In this document: piece by piece, positions 26,702 through 37,371 of the stretch | How the letters are laid out: each line of letters opens with the position of its first letter | Numbering within the stretch: position 1 is the first letter of the stretch | Assembly (NCBI GenBank): GCA_030123605.1 | Contig: CP126123.1 | Span: forward strand, 558,001-622,000 | Direction: 5' to 3' | Length of the DNA stretch: 64,000 nt | From: Nitrospira sp. | GTDB lineage: Bacteria > Nitrospirota > Nitrospiria > Nitrospirales > Nitrospiraceae | Position numbers and translations under genes: made by a program | The notes under the pieces: model-generated | Told to the model about the DNA's origin: nothing | The model's input: the letters and a program-made list of their open reading frames with translations, nothing else | Databases searched by the model: none

Positions 26702-27178
26702 CTACAATTCTTCGAACCGAATTTCCACGACTTCGTACTCGACGAGCTTGACGGGCGTTTTCACTTCCACCAGATCTCCGACCCGTTTGCCGATGAGCGC
26801 GCGGCCGACCGGCGATTGGACGGAGATGCGTGAAAATTTCAAATCCGCTTCGTCCTGTCCGACCAAGGTATATTGTTTTTTCTCCTGCGCTTCCTGCTCG
26901 ATCAGGACCACGGTCGCGCCGAAGACCACGGTCTCGCTGGTGCGTCCTACGATGTCGATGATGCGGGCGTCGGCGAGTTTGCCTTTCAGTTCGGCCAGCC
27001 GCGCTTCGATGAAGCCCTGGCGCTCTTTGGCGGCGTCGTACTCCGCGTTCTCGCTCAGATCGCCGTGCGCGCGGGCCTCCGCAATCGCTTCGATCACCCG
27101 CGGCCGCTCGACTTTATGCAATCGATCCAGTTCGGCTTTCAGCGCTTCATACCCTTTTCTCGTGATCGGTGTCGGCAT
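26702..27178 (-). CDS. greA: Transcript-cleavage factor GreA
   Basis: GreA rescues backtracked RNA polymerase by stimulating cleavage of the nascent RNA 3' end. The 158-residue protein has the N-terminal coiled coil with the acidic tip ([18 protein letters not shown]) and the C-terminal FKBP-like domain ([31 protein letters not shown]). Start ATG 27178 ([13 protein letters not shown]) follows GGAGGGAGGT; an upstream in-frame start at 27205 overlaps carB and is rejected. It lies 23 bases after carB; carB-greA linkage is seen in other bacteria. Confidence 0.97.
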   Translation of the reverse strand: MPTPITRKGYEALKAELDRLHKVERPRVIEAIAEARAHGDLSENAEYDAAKERQGFIEARLAELKGKLADARIIDIVGRTSETVVFGATVVLIEQEAQEKKQYTLVGQDEADLKFSRISVQSPVGRALIGKRVGDLVEVKTPVKLVEYEVVEIRFEEL

Positions 27179-27201
27179 ACCTCCCTCCAAATAACCATCC
27201 G

Positions 27202-30200
27202 TCAATTCATCCGGTGATACTCCTGCAACGCTCGAATGGCAAGCCCCTTTTTCAGCAAGGCTTCGATTCCCATCACCGCCGCCAAGGCCCCCCGCATGGT
27301 GGTGTAGTAGGGGACGCCTTTGTGCAGGGCTTCACGTCGAATGGACAGGGAGTCGGTCTGGGCCGACGCGGTGCGCACGGTGTTGACGACCAAGGCCACG
27401 TCTCCGTTCTTGATATGGTCCACGACATGTGGGCGACCTTCCTGTACCTTGTTGACGACCTCCACGCAGAGTCCCTGCTCGCTCAGATGCAACGCCGTGC
27501 CCGACGTCGCCGTGATCCGGAACCCCAGCGCCGCGAGCCGTCGAGCCACGTCGTAGGCTCCTGCCCGGTCTTCGCTCTTGACGCTGATAAAGGCGGTGCC
27601 GGAGGTCGGCAGCATGGCTCCGGCTCCGGCCTGGGACTTGACGAAGGCCCAGCCGAAATCGCTGTCGATTCCCATCACTTCCCCGGTCGATTTCATTTCG
27701 GGCCCCAACAGGACATCAACCCCGGCGAACTTCGTGAAGGGGAACACCGCTTCCTTGACCGAGAGGTGCACCGGTGTCGGGGCGGCGGTGAACTGCAGTT
27801 GTTGAAGCGATTTCCCGACCATCACCTTCATGGCCAGCTTCGCCAAGGGAACCCCGATGGCCTTACTGACGAAGGGCACCGTCCGCGAGCCGCGCGGATT
27901 CACCTCCAGGACATAGATCGTCCGGTCCTTCACGGCGAATTGCGCGTTCATCAGGCCGATCACGCCGAGTTCCAGCGCCAGTGCCGTCATTTGCCGCCGG
28001 ATTTCTTCGATGATCGACGCATCCAAGGTATAGGGAGGAAGCGAGCAGGCCGAGTCGCCCGAGTGGACGCCGGCCTCCTCGATATGTTCCATGATCCCCG
28101 CCACCACGACGGTCGTACCGTCGGAAATCGCATCGGCGTCGATTTCGATCGCATCGCGCAAATACTTATCTATCAAGACCGGGTGTTTGTCGGACGCCTT
28201 GACCGCTGAGCCCATGTAGGCGAGCAGCCCTGCCTCGTCGTAGACGATCTGCATGGACCGTCCGCCGAGCACGTATGAAGGCCGTACCATGACCGGATAG
28301 GTAATGGCGGCGGCGACCTTCACGGCCTCCTCCACGGAGCGGGCCATGCCGCTTTCAGCCTGCCGCAGCCCGAGCTTGTCCAGCAGCTCACGGAACCGTG
28401 CTCGATCTTCGGCGCGATCGATCGCGTCGGGGCTGGTGCCGAGAATCGTCACACCGGCTCGGGACAGGGACAGTGCCAGTTTCAAGGGAGTCTGTCCTCC
28501 GAATTGCAGCACCACACCCATCGGTTGTTCACGTTGCACGATGTTCAGGACGTCTTCTTCCGTGAGCGGTTCGAAGTAGAGGCGGTCCGATGTATCGTAG
28601 TCCGTGCTCACCGTTTCGGGATTGCAGTTGACCATGATGGTCTCGATCCCCTCCTCCCGCAACGCCATCGCGGCATGCACGCAACAGTAGTCGAATTCGA
28701 TCCCCTGCCCGATCCGGTTCGGGCCGCCGCCCAGAATGACGACTTTCTTCCGATCCGTCGGCCGCGCTTCGCATTCCCGCTCGTAGGTCGAGTAGAGATA
28801 GGGCGTATGGGCTTCGAATTCGGCGGCACAAGTATCGACGCGCTTATAGGTCACGCTACGGGGCTGTGCCTCCGTTTCCAGCGCCAGACGCCAGCCTCGA
28901 ACAGTCCGTTGTTCCACCCCGAGTAGTTGGGCCATGCGTTCATCGGCGAAACCCAACTCCTTCGCGTCCACCAACAGCTCCCGGTCGAGTCTTGCGGTCC
29001 CGACCTTCCCGCGTTCGGCGACGAGCCGCCGTTCGAACGACACGATCTCGCGGATCTGCTCCAGAAACCAGGGGTCGATTTTGGTGAGCGCAAACAGCTC
29101 TTCGTTCGTCATGCCGAGCCGCATGCCGTCCGCCAGCCGCCAGAGCCGGTCCGGCAGCGGCGTGCGCACGGCTCGCCGAACCTGGGCCACCGCCTCCTCC
29201 CGATTCAGATCAGACGGCACACCAAAATCCAGGCCCATTTTCGAGCTGAAGCCGAATTGATCGACTTCCATGGAGCGGATCGCCTTTTGGAGCGACTCCT
29301 TGAAGGTCCGTCCGATCGCCATGGCCTCGCCGACCGACTTCATTTGCGTAGTCAGTGTCGGATCGGCGCCGGGGAACTTCTGAAAGGCGAAGCGGGGGAT
29401 CTTGACGACGACATAGTCGATGGTCGGTTCGAACGAGGCCTTGGTCACTCCGGTGATGTCGTTCGTGATCTCGTCCAGGCTGTAGCCGACGGCCAGTTTG
29501 GCCGCGATCTTCGCGATGGGAAATCCCGTCGCCTTCGAGGCGAGGGCCGAACTCCGGGACACCCGCGGATTCATCTCGATGACGACCATCTCGCCGTTGA
29601 CGGGATTCATGCCGAATTGGATGTTCGCCCCGCCGGTATCGACGCCGATCTCCCGAATGATGCGCAGGGCCGCATCACGCATCATTTGATATTCCTTGTC
29701 GGTCAACGTGAGGGCAGGAGCGACGGTGATGCTGTCGCCGGTATGGATGCCCATCGGGTCGAGGTTCTCGATCGGACAAACGATCACGACATTGTCTTTC
29801 ACGTCGCGCATCACTTCGAGTTCGAACTCTTTCCAGCCGATGACCGACTGTTCGATCAGCACCTGGCGGACCGGGCTCATGGCCAGCCCCCACTCCACCT
29901 GAGTGCGAAATTCCTCGATGTTGTAGGCGATGTTGCCGCCGGTTCCGCCCATCGTGAACGACGGTCGGACGATCGCCGGGAATTTGATCCGTTCGAGTTG
30001 TTGCTCCGCCTCAGACAGGGAGGTCGCCACGCCGCTGTCCGGCACACGCAGCCCGATTTTCCACATGGCCTGGCGGAAGGCGTCGCGGTCTTCCGCCTTG
30101 TGGATGGCGGCGATCGATGCCCCGATCAGTGTGACGCCGTATTTTTCCAGCACACCCCGCTTGGCCAAACCGATCGCCGTGTTCAAGGCGGTCTGTCCGC

Positions 30201-30471
30201 CCATGGTCGGTAGGAGCGCATCCGGTCGCTCGCACTCGATCACCTTCTCTACCACTTCCAGCGTGATCGGTTCGATATAAGTCCGGTCGGCAAAATCCGG
30301 GTCCGTCATGATCGTGGCAGGATTGCTGTTGATCAGGATGATGCGGTAGCCCTCTTCCTTGAGAGCCTTGCATGCCTGGGTGCCGGAATAGTCGAATTCG
30401 CAGGCCTGTCCGATGACGATGGGGCCGGAGCCGATCAAGAGTATGGAGCGGATGTCTGTTCGTCGTGGCAC
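27202..30471 (-). CDS. carB: Carbamoyl-phosphate synthase, large subunit
   Basis: CarB makes carbamoyl phosphate for pyrimidine and arginine synthesis, using ammonia delivered by CarA. The 1089-residue protein has two ATP-grasp halves, each with its glycine-rich motif ([19 protein letters not shown] and [17 protein letters not shown]), and a C-terminal MGS-like allosteric domain. I start it at GTG 30471 ([15 protein letters not shown] follows), with GAGGT upstream. The open frame continues to 30744 but lies over the M48 gene. Unusually, carA is about 2 kb upstream, separated from carB by two envelope protease genes. Confidence 0.97.
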   Translation of the reverse strand: MPRRTDIRSILLIGSGPIVIGQACEFDYSGTQACKALKEEGYRIILINSNPATIMTDPDFADRTYIEPITLEVVEKVIECERPDALLPTMGGQTALNTAIGLAKRGVLEKYGVTLIGASIAAIHKAEDRDAFRQAMWKIGLRVPDSGVATSLSEAEQQLERIKFPAIVRPSFTMGGTGGNIAYNIEEFRTQVEWGLAMSPVRQVLIEQSVIGWKEFELEVMRDVKDNVVIVCPIENLDPMGIHTGDSITVAPALTLTDKEYQMMRDAALRIIREIGVDTGGANIQFGMNPVNGEMVVIEMNPRVSRSSALASKATGFPIAKIAAKLAVGYSLDEITNDITGVTKASFEPTIDYVVVKIPRFAFQKFPGADPTLTTQMKSVGEAMAIGRTFKESLQKAIRSMEVDQFGFSSKMGLDFGVPSDLNREEAVAQVRRAVRTPLPDRLWRLADGMRLGMTNEELFALTKIDPWFLEQIREIVSFERRLVAERGKVGTARLDRELLVDAKELGFADERMAQLLGVEQRTVRGWRLALETEAQPRSVTYKRVDTCAAEFEAHTPYLYSTYERECEARPTDRKKVVILGGGPNRIGQGIEFDYCCVHAAMALREEGIETIMVNCNPETVSTDYDTSDRLYFEPLTEEDVLNIVQREQPMGVVLQFGGQTPLKLALSLSRAGVTILGTSPDAIDRAEDRARFRELLDKLGLRQAESGMARSVEEAVKVAAAITYPVMVRPSYVLGGRSMQIVYDEAGLLAYMGSAVKASDKHPVLIDKYLRDAIEIDADAISDGTTVVVAGIMEHIEEAGVHSGDSACSLPPYTLDASIIEEIRRQMTALALELGVIGLMNAQFAVKDRTIYVLEVNPRGSRTVPFVSKAIGVPLAKLAMKVMVGKSLQQLQFTAAPTPVHLSVKEAVFPFTKFAGVDVLLGPEMKSTGEVMGIDSDFGWAFVKSQAGAGAMLPTSGTAFISVKSEDRAGAYDVARRLAALGFRITATSGTALHLSEQGLCVEVVNKVQEGRPHVVDHIKNGDVALVVNTVRTASAQTDSLSIRREALHKGVPYYTTMRGALAAVMGIEALLKKGLAIRALQEYHRMN

Positions 30472-30491
30472 GATTGACCTCGAAAAAGAAG

Positions 30492-31472
30492 TTAGCCGGT
30501 CGGCAGGGGCGCCTCGGGCATGGGACCTACCGGAGGCCGGTAGGGTTGAATCGGACCGGACGGGAGCGCCGGGGTCTTGCCAGGAGGGTGATAGTGTTTC
30601 AATGCCTCCGGGATCCAGGCTTCGATTTGATTGATCCGAGTGACGTCCGAAGGATGCGTCGAGAGAAATTCCGGGATCGCCTGTTGCGACCGGAAGCAGA
30701 GTTTGTTGATCATGGCCCTGGGACAGCCGCTCATTCGTTCCCAAAACGCGACCGCTTCGCGCGGATCATAACCCGCCTCCGCCATCAGACGCAGACCGAT
30801 GTAGTCCGCTTCCGATTCCTGTTTGCGGTCGAAAGGCAGCGACACACCGACGCCGTAGGCCGTCATGGCCGCCATGGCCGCATCAGGACGCCCGCTGGCT
30901 GCACCGGCTCCCAAGGCAGCAAGCTGCCCGATCTGTTCGAGAATCCCGCGGCTCATCCGTTCCGCTCCGTGGCGCTGCAGGGCATGGGCGACCTCATGTC
31001 CCATCACCGTCGCCAGTCCATCTTCATTTTTCGTCACTTTCAAAATACCGGTAAACACCGCCACCTTGCCTCCGGGAAGGGCGAAGGCATTGACGGTGCG
31101 ATCGTCCTGAATCACGGCGAACTCCCATTGATACTCCGGCTTGTTGGCCGCCTTGGCGATGCGCTCCCCCACCCGGTGCACCATTTGAGTCAGTTCCGCA
31201 TTGTCGCTCAACGGGGCTTGCCGCAGCACTTCTCGAAAGGCCGACAAGCCCATGGCCATTTCCTTTTCTTCCGAGAGGTAAATGAATTGATCCCGGGCCG
31301 TTCCGGGTGCCCGCTGGCAGCCGGCGATCGATTGCAGCAACCCCGCCGTCGCTCCGAGCCCCAGCGCGGTAGCGAGTACAGAAGCCGCGCGCCCGCCCCA
31401 TGCCAGGACTGCTCGTCGCCCCACCCTTGTGCTCAGCAGGCTCTCGATTGAATGATTCGATGAGGGATGCAT
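30492..31472 (-). CDS. M48-family metalloprotease lipoprotein
   Basis: The 326-residue protein has a long N-terminal leader with an Arg pair ([10 protein letters not shown]), a hydrophobic stretch and the lipobox IAGC near residue 52, so it is probably a lipid-anchored periplasmic zinc peptidase. The active site is [17 protein letters not shown] (HExxH), with the third ligand in [12 protein letters not shown]. The layout is like BepA/LoiP-type M48 peptidases that act in outer-membrane quality control. The C-terminus is Pro-rich. ATG 31472 has GGAG upstream; an alternative ATG at 31490 adds six residues. It lies between sppA and carB in the pyr operon. Confidence 0.88.
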   Translation of the reverse strand: MHPSSNHSIESLLSTRVGRRAVLAWGGRAASVLATALGLGATAGLLQSIAGCQRAPGTARDQFIYLSEEKEMAMGLSAFREVLRQAPLSDNAELTQMVHRVGERIAKAANKPEYQWEFAVIQDDRTVNAFALPGGKVAVFTGILKVTKNEDGLATVMGHEVAHALQRHGAERMSRGILEQIGQLAALGAGAASGRPDAAMAAMTAYGVGVSLPFDRKQESEADYIGLRLMAEAGYDPREAVAFWERMSGCPRAMINKLCFRSQQAIPEFLSTHPSDVTRINQIEAWIPEALKHYHPPGKTPALPSGPIQPYRPPVGPMPEAPLPTG

Positions 31473-31522
31473 CACGTCCGCTCCGTTCAATCAGTACGAC
31501 GCATCCGTTACCACTCACCGGC

Positions 31523-32491
31523 TCAGGGCATCCAGAGATACATGAACTGGGGCGACCCTCCCCGCACCATCGACAGGAGATCGAAATTCGCCAGGTTGGC
31601 GAAGGACGGTCCCGGCCCGATGAGCCGCGAATAAATGTTATTTTGATATTCGCCGGGCCGTCGATAGGTCACCACCCGTGCTTCCGTCAGCCCGGCTTTT
31701 TTCTTCGCCAACTCGACGGCATCGTCGAGGTACCCGATGTCATCGACCAGGCCGGATGCTTTCGCTTGCTCACCGGAATAGATGCGGCCGTCCGCCAACT
31801 TCTTGATGAGGTCGCCGGACAGGGCGGGGCGTCCTTCCTGCACGACCTGGAGAAAACGTTGGTAAAACCCATCGATGACGCCTTGGAAAATGGCGCGCTC
31901 CTCGGGCAACATCGCCCGGAACGGCGACCCCATGTCCTTGCGCGGTCCGGAGGTCACGGCATTCGCCTCGACGCCGACCTTTTCCAAGAGTCCACGAGCA
32001 TTGACGGTCAACATGATGACCCCGATGCTTCCCGTGACGGATGACGGATGGGCCAGCACTGCATCGGCCGCCGACGCGATATAATAGCCGCCGGAGGCGC
32101 CCACATCCATGATCGATGCCACCACGGGAACCTTGCGGGTGGTTTTGAAGTGCTTGAGTTCGTGATAAATGATGTCGGAGGCCGTGACCGTACCGCCCGG
32201 ACTGTTGATCCGCAGCACGATGGCCTTGACCCGCTCGTCTTTCGAGGCCCGCTCCAATTCTTCCTTGACGGTGGCGAGCATGCCGGGTGACGAATAAAAC
32301 CCGTCTTTGTTCTCCGAACTGATGACCCCCGAGATATCCATCAGCAGGACCTTGTCCTTGCCGGTGCCGCTGACCTTATGTTCTTCGAGGGTCCCAGGTC
32401 CGGGAGGCAGGTTGATCGTCACACAAGCGGTCTGCATCAGGGCGAGAGCCACAATAACCAGACCGGCACAGAGCTGCCAAGGACTAGGCAT
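31523..32491 (-). CDS. sppA: Signal peptide peptidase SppA (S49 family)
   Basis: SppA degrades cleaved signal peptides at the inner membrane. This 322-residue short form has one N-terminal hydrophobic segment ([17 protein letters not shown]), which may also be a lipoprotein signal, although its lipobox (QTAC) is poor. The catalytic serine is Ser133 in [12 protein letters not shown], and the lysine is probably Lys185 in GPRKDMGSP, as in the single-domain bacterial enzymes. RINSPGGTV forms the oxyanion region. The start at ATG 32491 overlaps the end of carA by 8 bases, indicating coupling. Confidence 0.92.
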   Translation of the reverse strand: MPSPWQLCAGLVIVALALMQTACVTINLPPGPGTLEEHKVSGTGKDKVLLMDISGVISSENKDGFYSSPGMLATVKEELERASKDERVKAIVLRINSPGGTVTASDIIYHELKHFKTTRKVPVVASIMDVGASGGYYIASAADAVLAHPSSVTGSIGVIMLTVNARGLLEKVGVEANAVTSGPRKDMGSPFRAMLPEERAIFQGVIDGFYQRFLQVVQEGRPALSGDLIKKLADGRIYSGEQAKASGLVDDIGYLDDAVELAKKKAGLTEARVVTYRRPGEYQNNIYSRLIGPGPSFANLANFDLLSMVRGGSPQFMYLWMP

Positions 32492-33668
32492 GGTATTTCT
32501 CCATCAACGAGATAAATTCTTCAAAGAGGTAGGCTGAATCGTGGGGACCCGGCGAGGCCTCCGGGTGGTACTGGACCGAAAAGACCGGACGGTCCAGACA
32601 AACCATGCCCTCGACGGACCCGTCGTTCAAGCTGGCATGACTCATCTGCACACGACCGAAGGGCGTCTCCACGATCGACAGCTCCCGGTCCTGCGGCGGC
32701 CCATCAGTCGGGAAGCGCACGGCGAAATTGTGGTTCTGGGACGTGATCTCGACTTTTCTCGTCCGCAGATCGATGACCGGGTGGTTTGCGCCATGGTGGC
32801 CGAACGCGAGTTTGTAGGTGGAGAAGCCGAACGCTAGACCGAGCAGTTGATGACCCAGACAAATGCCGAAAATCGGCACCCGTCCGATCAACTCACGCAG
32901 GGCGGCCATGGCATAGGGCACGCCTTCCGGGTCGCCGGGACCGTTCGAGAGGAACAACCCGTGGGGATTGAGGGCCAATACCTCCTTGGCCGAAGTCGAT
33001 GCCGGGACCACGGTGACCTCGCAGCCGACGTCGACGAGTCGGCGCAGAATATTCTGTTTGACTCCGAAATCATAGGCCACCACTCTCCACAGGGTCTTCG
33101 CTGCTTGCGTGCTGCCTGAGTCGGGCATCCGCAGTTTCGGAGCCCAGTCGCCCGTGCCGCTCGTCCAGGGATAGCGGCGCTCACAGGTAACGGTCGCCGT
33201 CAAATCGCGCCCGATGATGCTCGGGGCCTGCCTGGCCTTCTCCGCCGCCCGGCGAGGGTCGAGGTCGAGGTGGGAAATCACGCCTTGTTGCGCGCCCTTC
33301 TCCCGCAGGTGTCTGGTGAGGGCCCTGGTATCGATACCCTCGATCGCGATGACGTTCGCCTCCTGCAAATACTCCTGGAGTGTCGCCCTGCTGCGCCAAT
33401 TACTCGCCAGCCGGCTGGACTCCTTGATGACGAAACCCTCAGCCCAGATACGACGCGATTCGATGTCTTCCGGCGTCACTCCGTAGTTTCCGATATGCGG
33501 GCAGGTCATGGTCACGATCTGCCCGCGGTAGGAGGGATCGGTCAGCACTTCCTGGTAGCCGGTCATGGCCGTGTTGAACACGACCTCGCCGATCGTTTCA
33601 CCTTCCGCCCCCAACGCCCGCCCTTCGAACCATGTTCCATCGGCGAGCGCAAGAATCGCTTTTTTCAC
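32484..33668 (-). CDS. carA: Carbamoyl-phosphate synthase, small (glutaminase) subunit
   Basis: CarA hydrolyses glutamine and channels ammonia to CarB. The 394-residue protein has the N-terminal CPSase domain ([30 protein letters not shown]) and a class I amidotransferase with nucleophile Cys in [15 protein letters not shown] and the His-Glu pair in [11 protein letters not shown] choose GTG 33668 ([10 protein letters not shown] follows) because AAGGAG is 5 bases upstream; the frame remains open to 33911 over the DUF4149 gene. It lies 2 bases after that gene and overlaps sppA by 8 bases. Confidence 0.96.
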   Translation of the reverse strand: MKKAILALADGTWFEGRALGAEGETIGEVVFNTAMTGYQEVLTDPSYRGQIVTMTCPHIGNYGVTPEDIESRRIWAEGFVIKESSRLASNWRSRATLQEYLQEANVIAIEGIDTRALTRHLREKGAQQGVISHLDLDPRRAAEKARQAPSIIGRDLTATVTCERRYPWTSGTGDWAPKLRMPDSGSTQAAKTLWRVVAYDFGVKQNILRRLVDVGCEVTVVPASTSAKEVLALNPHGLFLSNGPGDPEGVPYAMAALRELIGRVPIFGICLGHQLLGLAFGFSTYKLAFGHHGANHPVIDLRTRKVEITSQNHNFAVRFPTDGPPQDRELSIVETPFGRVQMSHASLNDGSVEGMVCLDRPVFSVQYHPEASPGPHDSAYLFEEFISLMEKYHA

Positions 33669-33670
33669 CG

Positions 33671-34180
33671 TCACTCCTTCACGTGAATCCAGGATCGCAC
33701 CCGGACGGCCAGCAATGCGATCCCTAGCCCCACGTTTACGATATAGAGAACCCGCATCGGTTTGTGCATCCGGAAGAAGACCTCGAAGGCTGCTTTTCTG
33801 GCCTCTTCCCCTTTTGTGGCGAAGGCCTGCGCTTGCAGTGCCGCGGCTTGAGGATGCAGCACAAACGTGACGACTCCGGTGGAGAGCAGCATGGCGCCCA
33901 GTAGGAGCCATTCGGTTCGGGACACCTCCCCGTCAGCCATTCCTTGTTGAGCCAGCCAAGCTCGCCACAGGACTCCGATGGTCAAGACAGCCGCGGCGCC
34001 GAGCACCAACCGATTATACCCTTCGAAGGCGCGCGTCAGAAAGAAGCCTCCGGAATCCTGACCCCCGAACGTGTTGAACACCGCGGGAATCACGGCTGCA
34101 ACCAACACCAGGAGGCCCCCGATCCAGACTGCGAGGGCGAGCAACTCGCACGTGATACAGGCGATCAATCCGTATCGCAC
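33671..34180 (-). CDS. DUF4149 (TMEM205-like) integral membrane protein
   Basis: The 169-residue protein has four predicted membrane helices: near residues 5-33, 58-78, 90-110 and 143-160. The first ([23 protein letters not shown]) carries the W-G and P-x-x-F pattern of DUF4149 proteins. The loop before the last helix is charged. Function is unknown for the family. It sits between pyrC (16 bases upstream) and carA (2 bases downstream), so it is almost certainly part of the pyr operon, although no link to pyrimidines is known. Confidence 0.75.
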   Translation of the reverse strand: MRYGLIACITCELLALAVWIGGLLVLVAAVIPAVFNTFGGQDSGGFFLTRAFEGYNRLVLGAAAVLTIGVLWRAWLAQQGMADGEVSRTEWLLLGAMLLSTGVVTFVLHPQAAALQAQAFATKGEEARKAAFEVFFRMHKPMRVLYIVNVGLGIALLAVRVRSWIHVKE

Positions 34181-34196
34181 CGTGCCGTCTCCGCGT

Positions 34197-35489
34197 TCAG
34201 CCCCGCTGATCGAGCTGCGCGAGCTCGAACACCACCCGGCCGGAGACGATCGTGGTCGTCACGCGTCCCTTCACCTTCCAACCGGCGAACGGCGTATTGC
34301 GACTCTTGGAGCGAAACCGTGAGGGATCGACTTCCCATTGCGCTTGTGGATCGACGATGGTCAGGTCGGCCGGAGCGCCGACCGCCAAGGTCCCGGCATT
34401 GAGGCTGAAGGCCTTCGCCGGTGCCGTCGCCAGTTTCTCCACCGCCGATTCAATGGTGAGCACGCCCTCCTCGACCAAGGCCAGTGTCAGCGACAAGGCC
34501 GTCTCCAAGCCGACGATGCCGAACGGTGCCTCGGTAAATTCCTGCTGCTTTTCCTGTGAGGCATGCGGGGCATGATCCGTCGCAATGACGTCGATGGTCC
34601 CGTCACGGAGCCCTTCCTTGATCGCCTGCACGTCCTGCCAGGTTCTCAGCGGAGGATTCATTTTCGCATGGGTATTGTAGCCGCGCGTGAGTTCCTCCGT
34701 GAGGGTAAAGTGATGGGGGCAGGCCTCGGCCGTGACCTTGAGGCCGCGCGATTTCGCCTCCCGTACCATGCGCACCGAACCGACGGTACTGATGTGGGCG
34801 AGATGCAGCCGGGCGCCGGTGAGTTCCGCCAGGGAGACATTGCGCGCCACCATCACATCCTCCGCGGCGGAGGGAATGCCGGGCAGTCCGAGTTCGGTCG
34901 AGACCAACCCTTCGTTCATACAGCCGCCTTCGGACAGGTGCAAGTCCTCGCAATGGTCGACGACCGGCATGTCGAAGGCCCGGGCATATTCCATCGCGCG
35001 ACGCATGACGAGACTGTTCATGACCGGGCGCCCGTCATCCGAGATCGCGACGCAACCGGCGCGGCGCAGGTCTCCGATTTCCGCCAGTTCCTTCCCTTCC
35101 GACCCCTTGGTGATGGCGCCGATCGGGTAGAGATGGGCGTTGTCGGCGGCTTTCGCACGGTCCAGCATGAATTCGGTGATCGACTGATTGTCGTTCACAG
35201 GGTTGGTATTGGGCATGGCGCAGACGGAGGTGAACCCGCCTGCGACGGCGGCTGCGGTCCCGGACTGAATGGTTTCTTTATACTCGAATCCCGGCTCGCG
35301 AAAATGCACGTGGAGATCGACGAAGCCCGGCAGGACCAGCCGCCCCGCCGCTTGAATCACCGTTGTGCCCGCCGGTGCTTTCAACGCCGGCACCACCGCC
35401 GAAATCTTTCCGTTCTCGACCAAGACATCCGCGACACCGTTGAAGCGTCCGGGATCGATCACAAGCCCGCCCTGAATCAGAATCGCCAC
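34197..35489 (-). CDS. pyrC: Dihydroorotase (class I)
   Basis: PyrC cyclises carbamoyl aspartate to dihydroorotate. The 430-residue amidohydrolase has the binuclear metal site motifs DLHVHFREPG, a DHCEDLHLSEGG segment, HLAHIST, and ATDHAPH with the catalytic Asp, in line with the long class I enzymes that can pair with PyrB. I start at GTG 35489, with GGGGG 6 bases upstream. An in-frame TTG at 35501 lies at that SD. It follows pyrB after 71 bases and precedes the DUF4149 gene by 16. Confidence 0.95.
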   Translation of the reverse strand: MAILIQGGLVIDPGRFNGVADVLVENGKISAVVPALKAPAGTTVIQAAGRLVLPGFVDLHVHFREPGFEYKETIQSGTAAAVAGGFTSVCAMPNTNPVNDNQSITEFMLDRAKAADNAHLYPIGAITKGSEGKELAEIGDLRRAGCVAISDDGRPVMNSLVMRRAMEYARAFDMPVVDHCEDLHLSEGGCMNEGLVSTELGLPGIPSAAEDVMVARNVSLAELTGARLHLAHISTVGSVRMVREAKSRGLKVTAEACPHHFTLTEELTRGYNTHAKMNPPLRTWQDVQAIKEGLRDGTIDVIATDHAPHASQEKQQEFTEAPFGIVGLETALSLTLALVEEGVLTIESAVEKLATAPAKAFSLNAGTLAVGAPADLTIVDPQAQWEVDPSRFRSKSRNTPFAGWKVKGRVTTTIVSGRVVFELAQLDQRG

Positions 35490-35560
35490 GCGTGCCCCCA
35501 AGTTAAACGGCGAAAGTAGAAAGGAGAGTGGTTATTTTCAACTGCGTACCGTTCATTTTC

Positions 35561-36484
35561 CTATGCCCCCGTCCCGGACATGAGATAGAGGATGCCCATC
35601 CGTACCGCGACGCCGTTGGCCACCTGATCAAGAATGACCGAAGAGAGACTGTCCGCCACGTCCGGTGCGATTTCGACGCCGCGATTGATGGGGCCCGGAT
35701 GCATGACGATGGCGCCGGGCTCGGCCAGTTTGACCCGCTCGTTCGTCAATCCATACTGCTGCGCGTATTCGCGGATCGTCGGAAACAGGGCGCGGCCTTG
35801 TCGCTCGAGTTGAAGCCGCAGCATCATGATCACATGAACGCCTCTGAGGGCTTCATCCAGATTGTAATAGACCTTCACGCCGAGCCGGTCGATGTGCAGG
35901 GGAATCATCGTCGGAGGCCCGACGACCCGTACCTCCGCTCCGAGCTTCGTGAGGGCATAAATATTGGAGCGCGCCACGCGGCTGTGGGCCACATCCCCGA
36001 CGATGGCCACTCGCAACCCGGCAAAATCCATCCCACGGCCGCGGATGGTGTAGAGGTCCAGCAAAGCCTGCGTCGGATGTTCGTGCCAGCCGTCTCCGGC
36101 ATTGATCACGGAGGCCTTAACGCCTCGCGCCAGAGTTTCCGCCGCGCCGGCCGAGGAATGTCGCAGCACGATGATGTCCGCCTGCATGGCTTCGATATTG
36201 CGGGCCGTGTCGAGCAACGTTTCCCCTTTCACCACGCTGCTGGAAGAAGGCGAAAAGTTGATCACATCGGCGCTCAATCGCTTCGCCGCCAGTTCGAAAG
36301 AGGTGCGCGTCCTCGTGCTCGGCTCGAAGAAGAGGTTCACCACGGTCTTTCCCCGCAGGGCCGGCACCTTCTTGATCTCGCGTCCGGACACTTCCTTGAA
36401 GGAATCCGCTGTGTCCAGGATCAACCGGATGTCGTCCGCCGACAACAGGGTCAAACTGAGCAGGTCTTTTCGCTTGAGCCCCAC
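35561..36484 (-). CDS. pyrB: Aspartate carbamoyltransferase catalytic subunit
   Basis: PyrB joins carbamoyl phosphate to aspartate, the first committed pyrimidine step. The 307-residue protein has the carbamoyl-phosphate site [13 protein letters not shown], the catalytic [11 protein letters not shown], and the aspartate loop region ([11 protein letters not shown]). No pyrI regulatory chain is present, so control is probably through PyrR attenuation or assembly with PyrC. It starts at ATG 36484, 14 bases after pyrR. Confidence 0.97.
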   Translation of the reverse strand: MGLKRKDLLSLTLLSADDIRLILDTADSFKEVSGREIKKVPALRGKTVVNLFFEPSTRTRTSFELAAKRLSADVINFSPSSSSVVKGETLLDTARNIEAMQADIIVLRHSSAGAAETLARGVKASVINAGDGWHEHPTQALLDLYTIRGRGMDFAGLRVAIVGDVAHSRVARSNIYALTKLGAEVRVVGPPTMIPLHIDRLGVKVYYNLDEALRGVHVIMMLRLQLERQGRALFPTIREYAQQYGLTNERVKLAEPGAIVMHPGPINRGVEIAPDVADSLSSVILDQVANGVAVRMGILYLMSGTGA

Positions 36485-36498
36485 GACAAGGTCTCCGG

Positions 36499-37196
<698 letters not shown>

Positions 37197-37225
37197 ATCT
37201 TAACGAGTCGCTCTCGTCGTGTCAA
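37197..37225 (-). promoter_or_regulatory. Promoter of the pyr operon
   Basis: TTGACA (37225-37220), a 17-base spacer and TAAGAT (37202-37197). The start near 37190 falls at the 5' edge of the PyrR leader stem, which supports the assignment. Confidence 0.75.
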
Positions 37226-37268
37226 GAATCCTGCGCCGGTCGTTGAGGGACAGGCACTCAACCCTTCA

Positions 37269-37297
37269 TTGACTCCCTGCATGTCATTTGTTAGCTT
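37269..37297 (+). promoter_or_regulatory. Putative promoter of transketolase
   Basis: TTGACT (37269-37274), 17 bases, TAGCTT (37292-37297), about 68 bases before the tkt ATG. A second weaker pair (TGACAT at 37300, TATCAT at 37324) is also possible. Confidence 0.45.
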
Positions 37298-37371
37298 CGT
37301 GACATTGAAGGCCGATCTGTCCCTATCATCGTTCCCACGACTTATCCGTTCCGATCGTGAAAGGATCGCGC

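Noticed and set aside
30472-30744. N-terminal extension of carB by 91 codons
   Set aside because: The extension overlaps the M48 gene and its residues do not look like carbamoyl-phosphate synthase; GTG 30471 with a GAGGT SD gives the canonical start.
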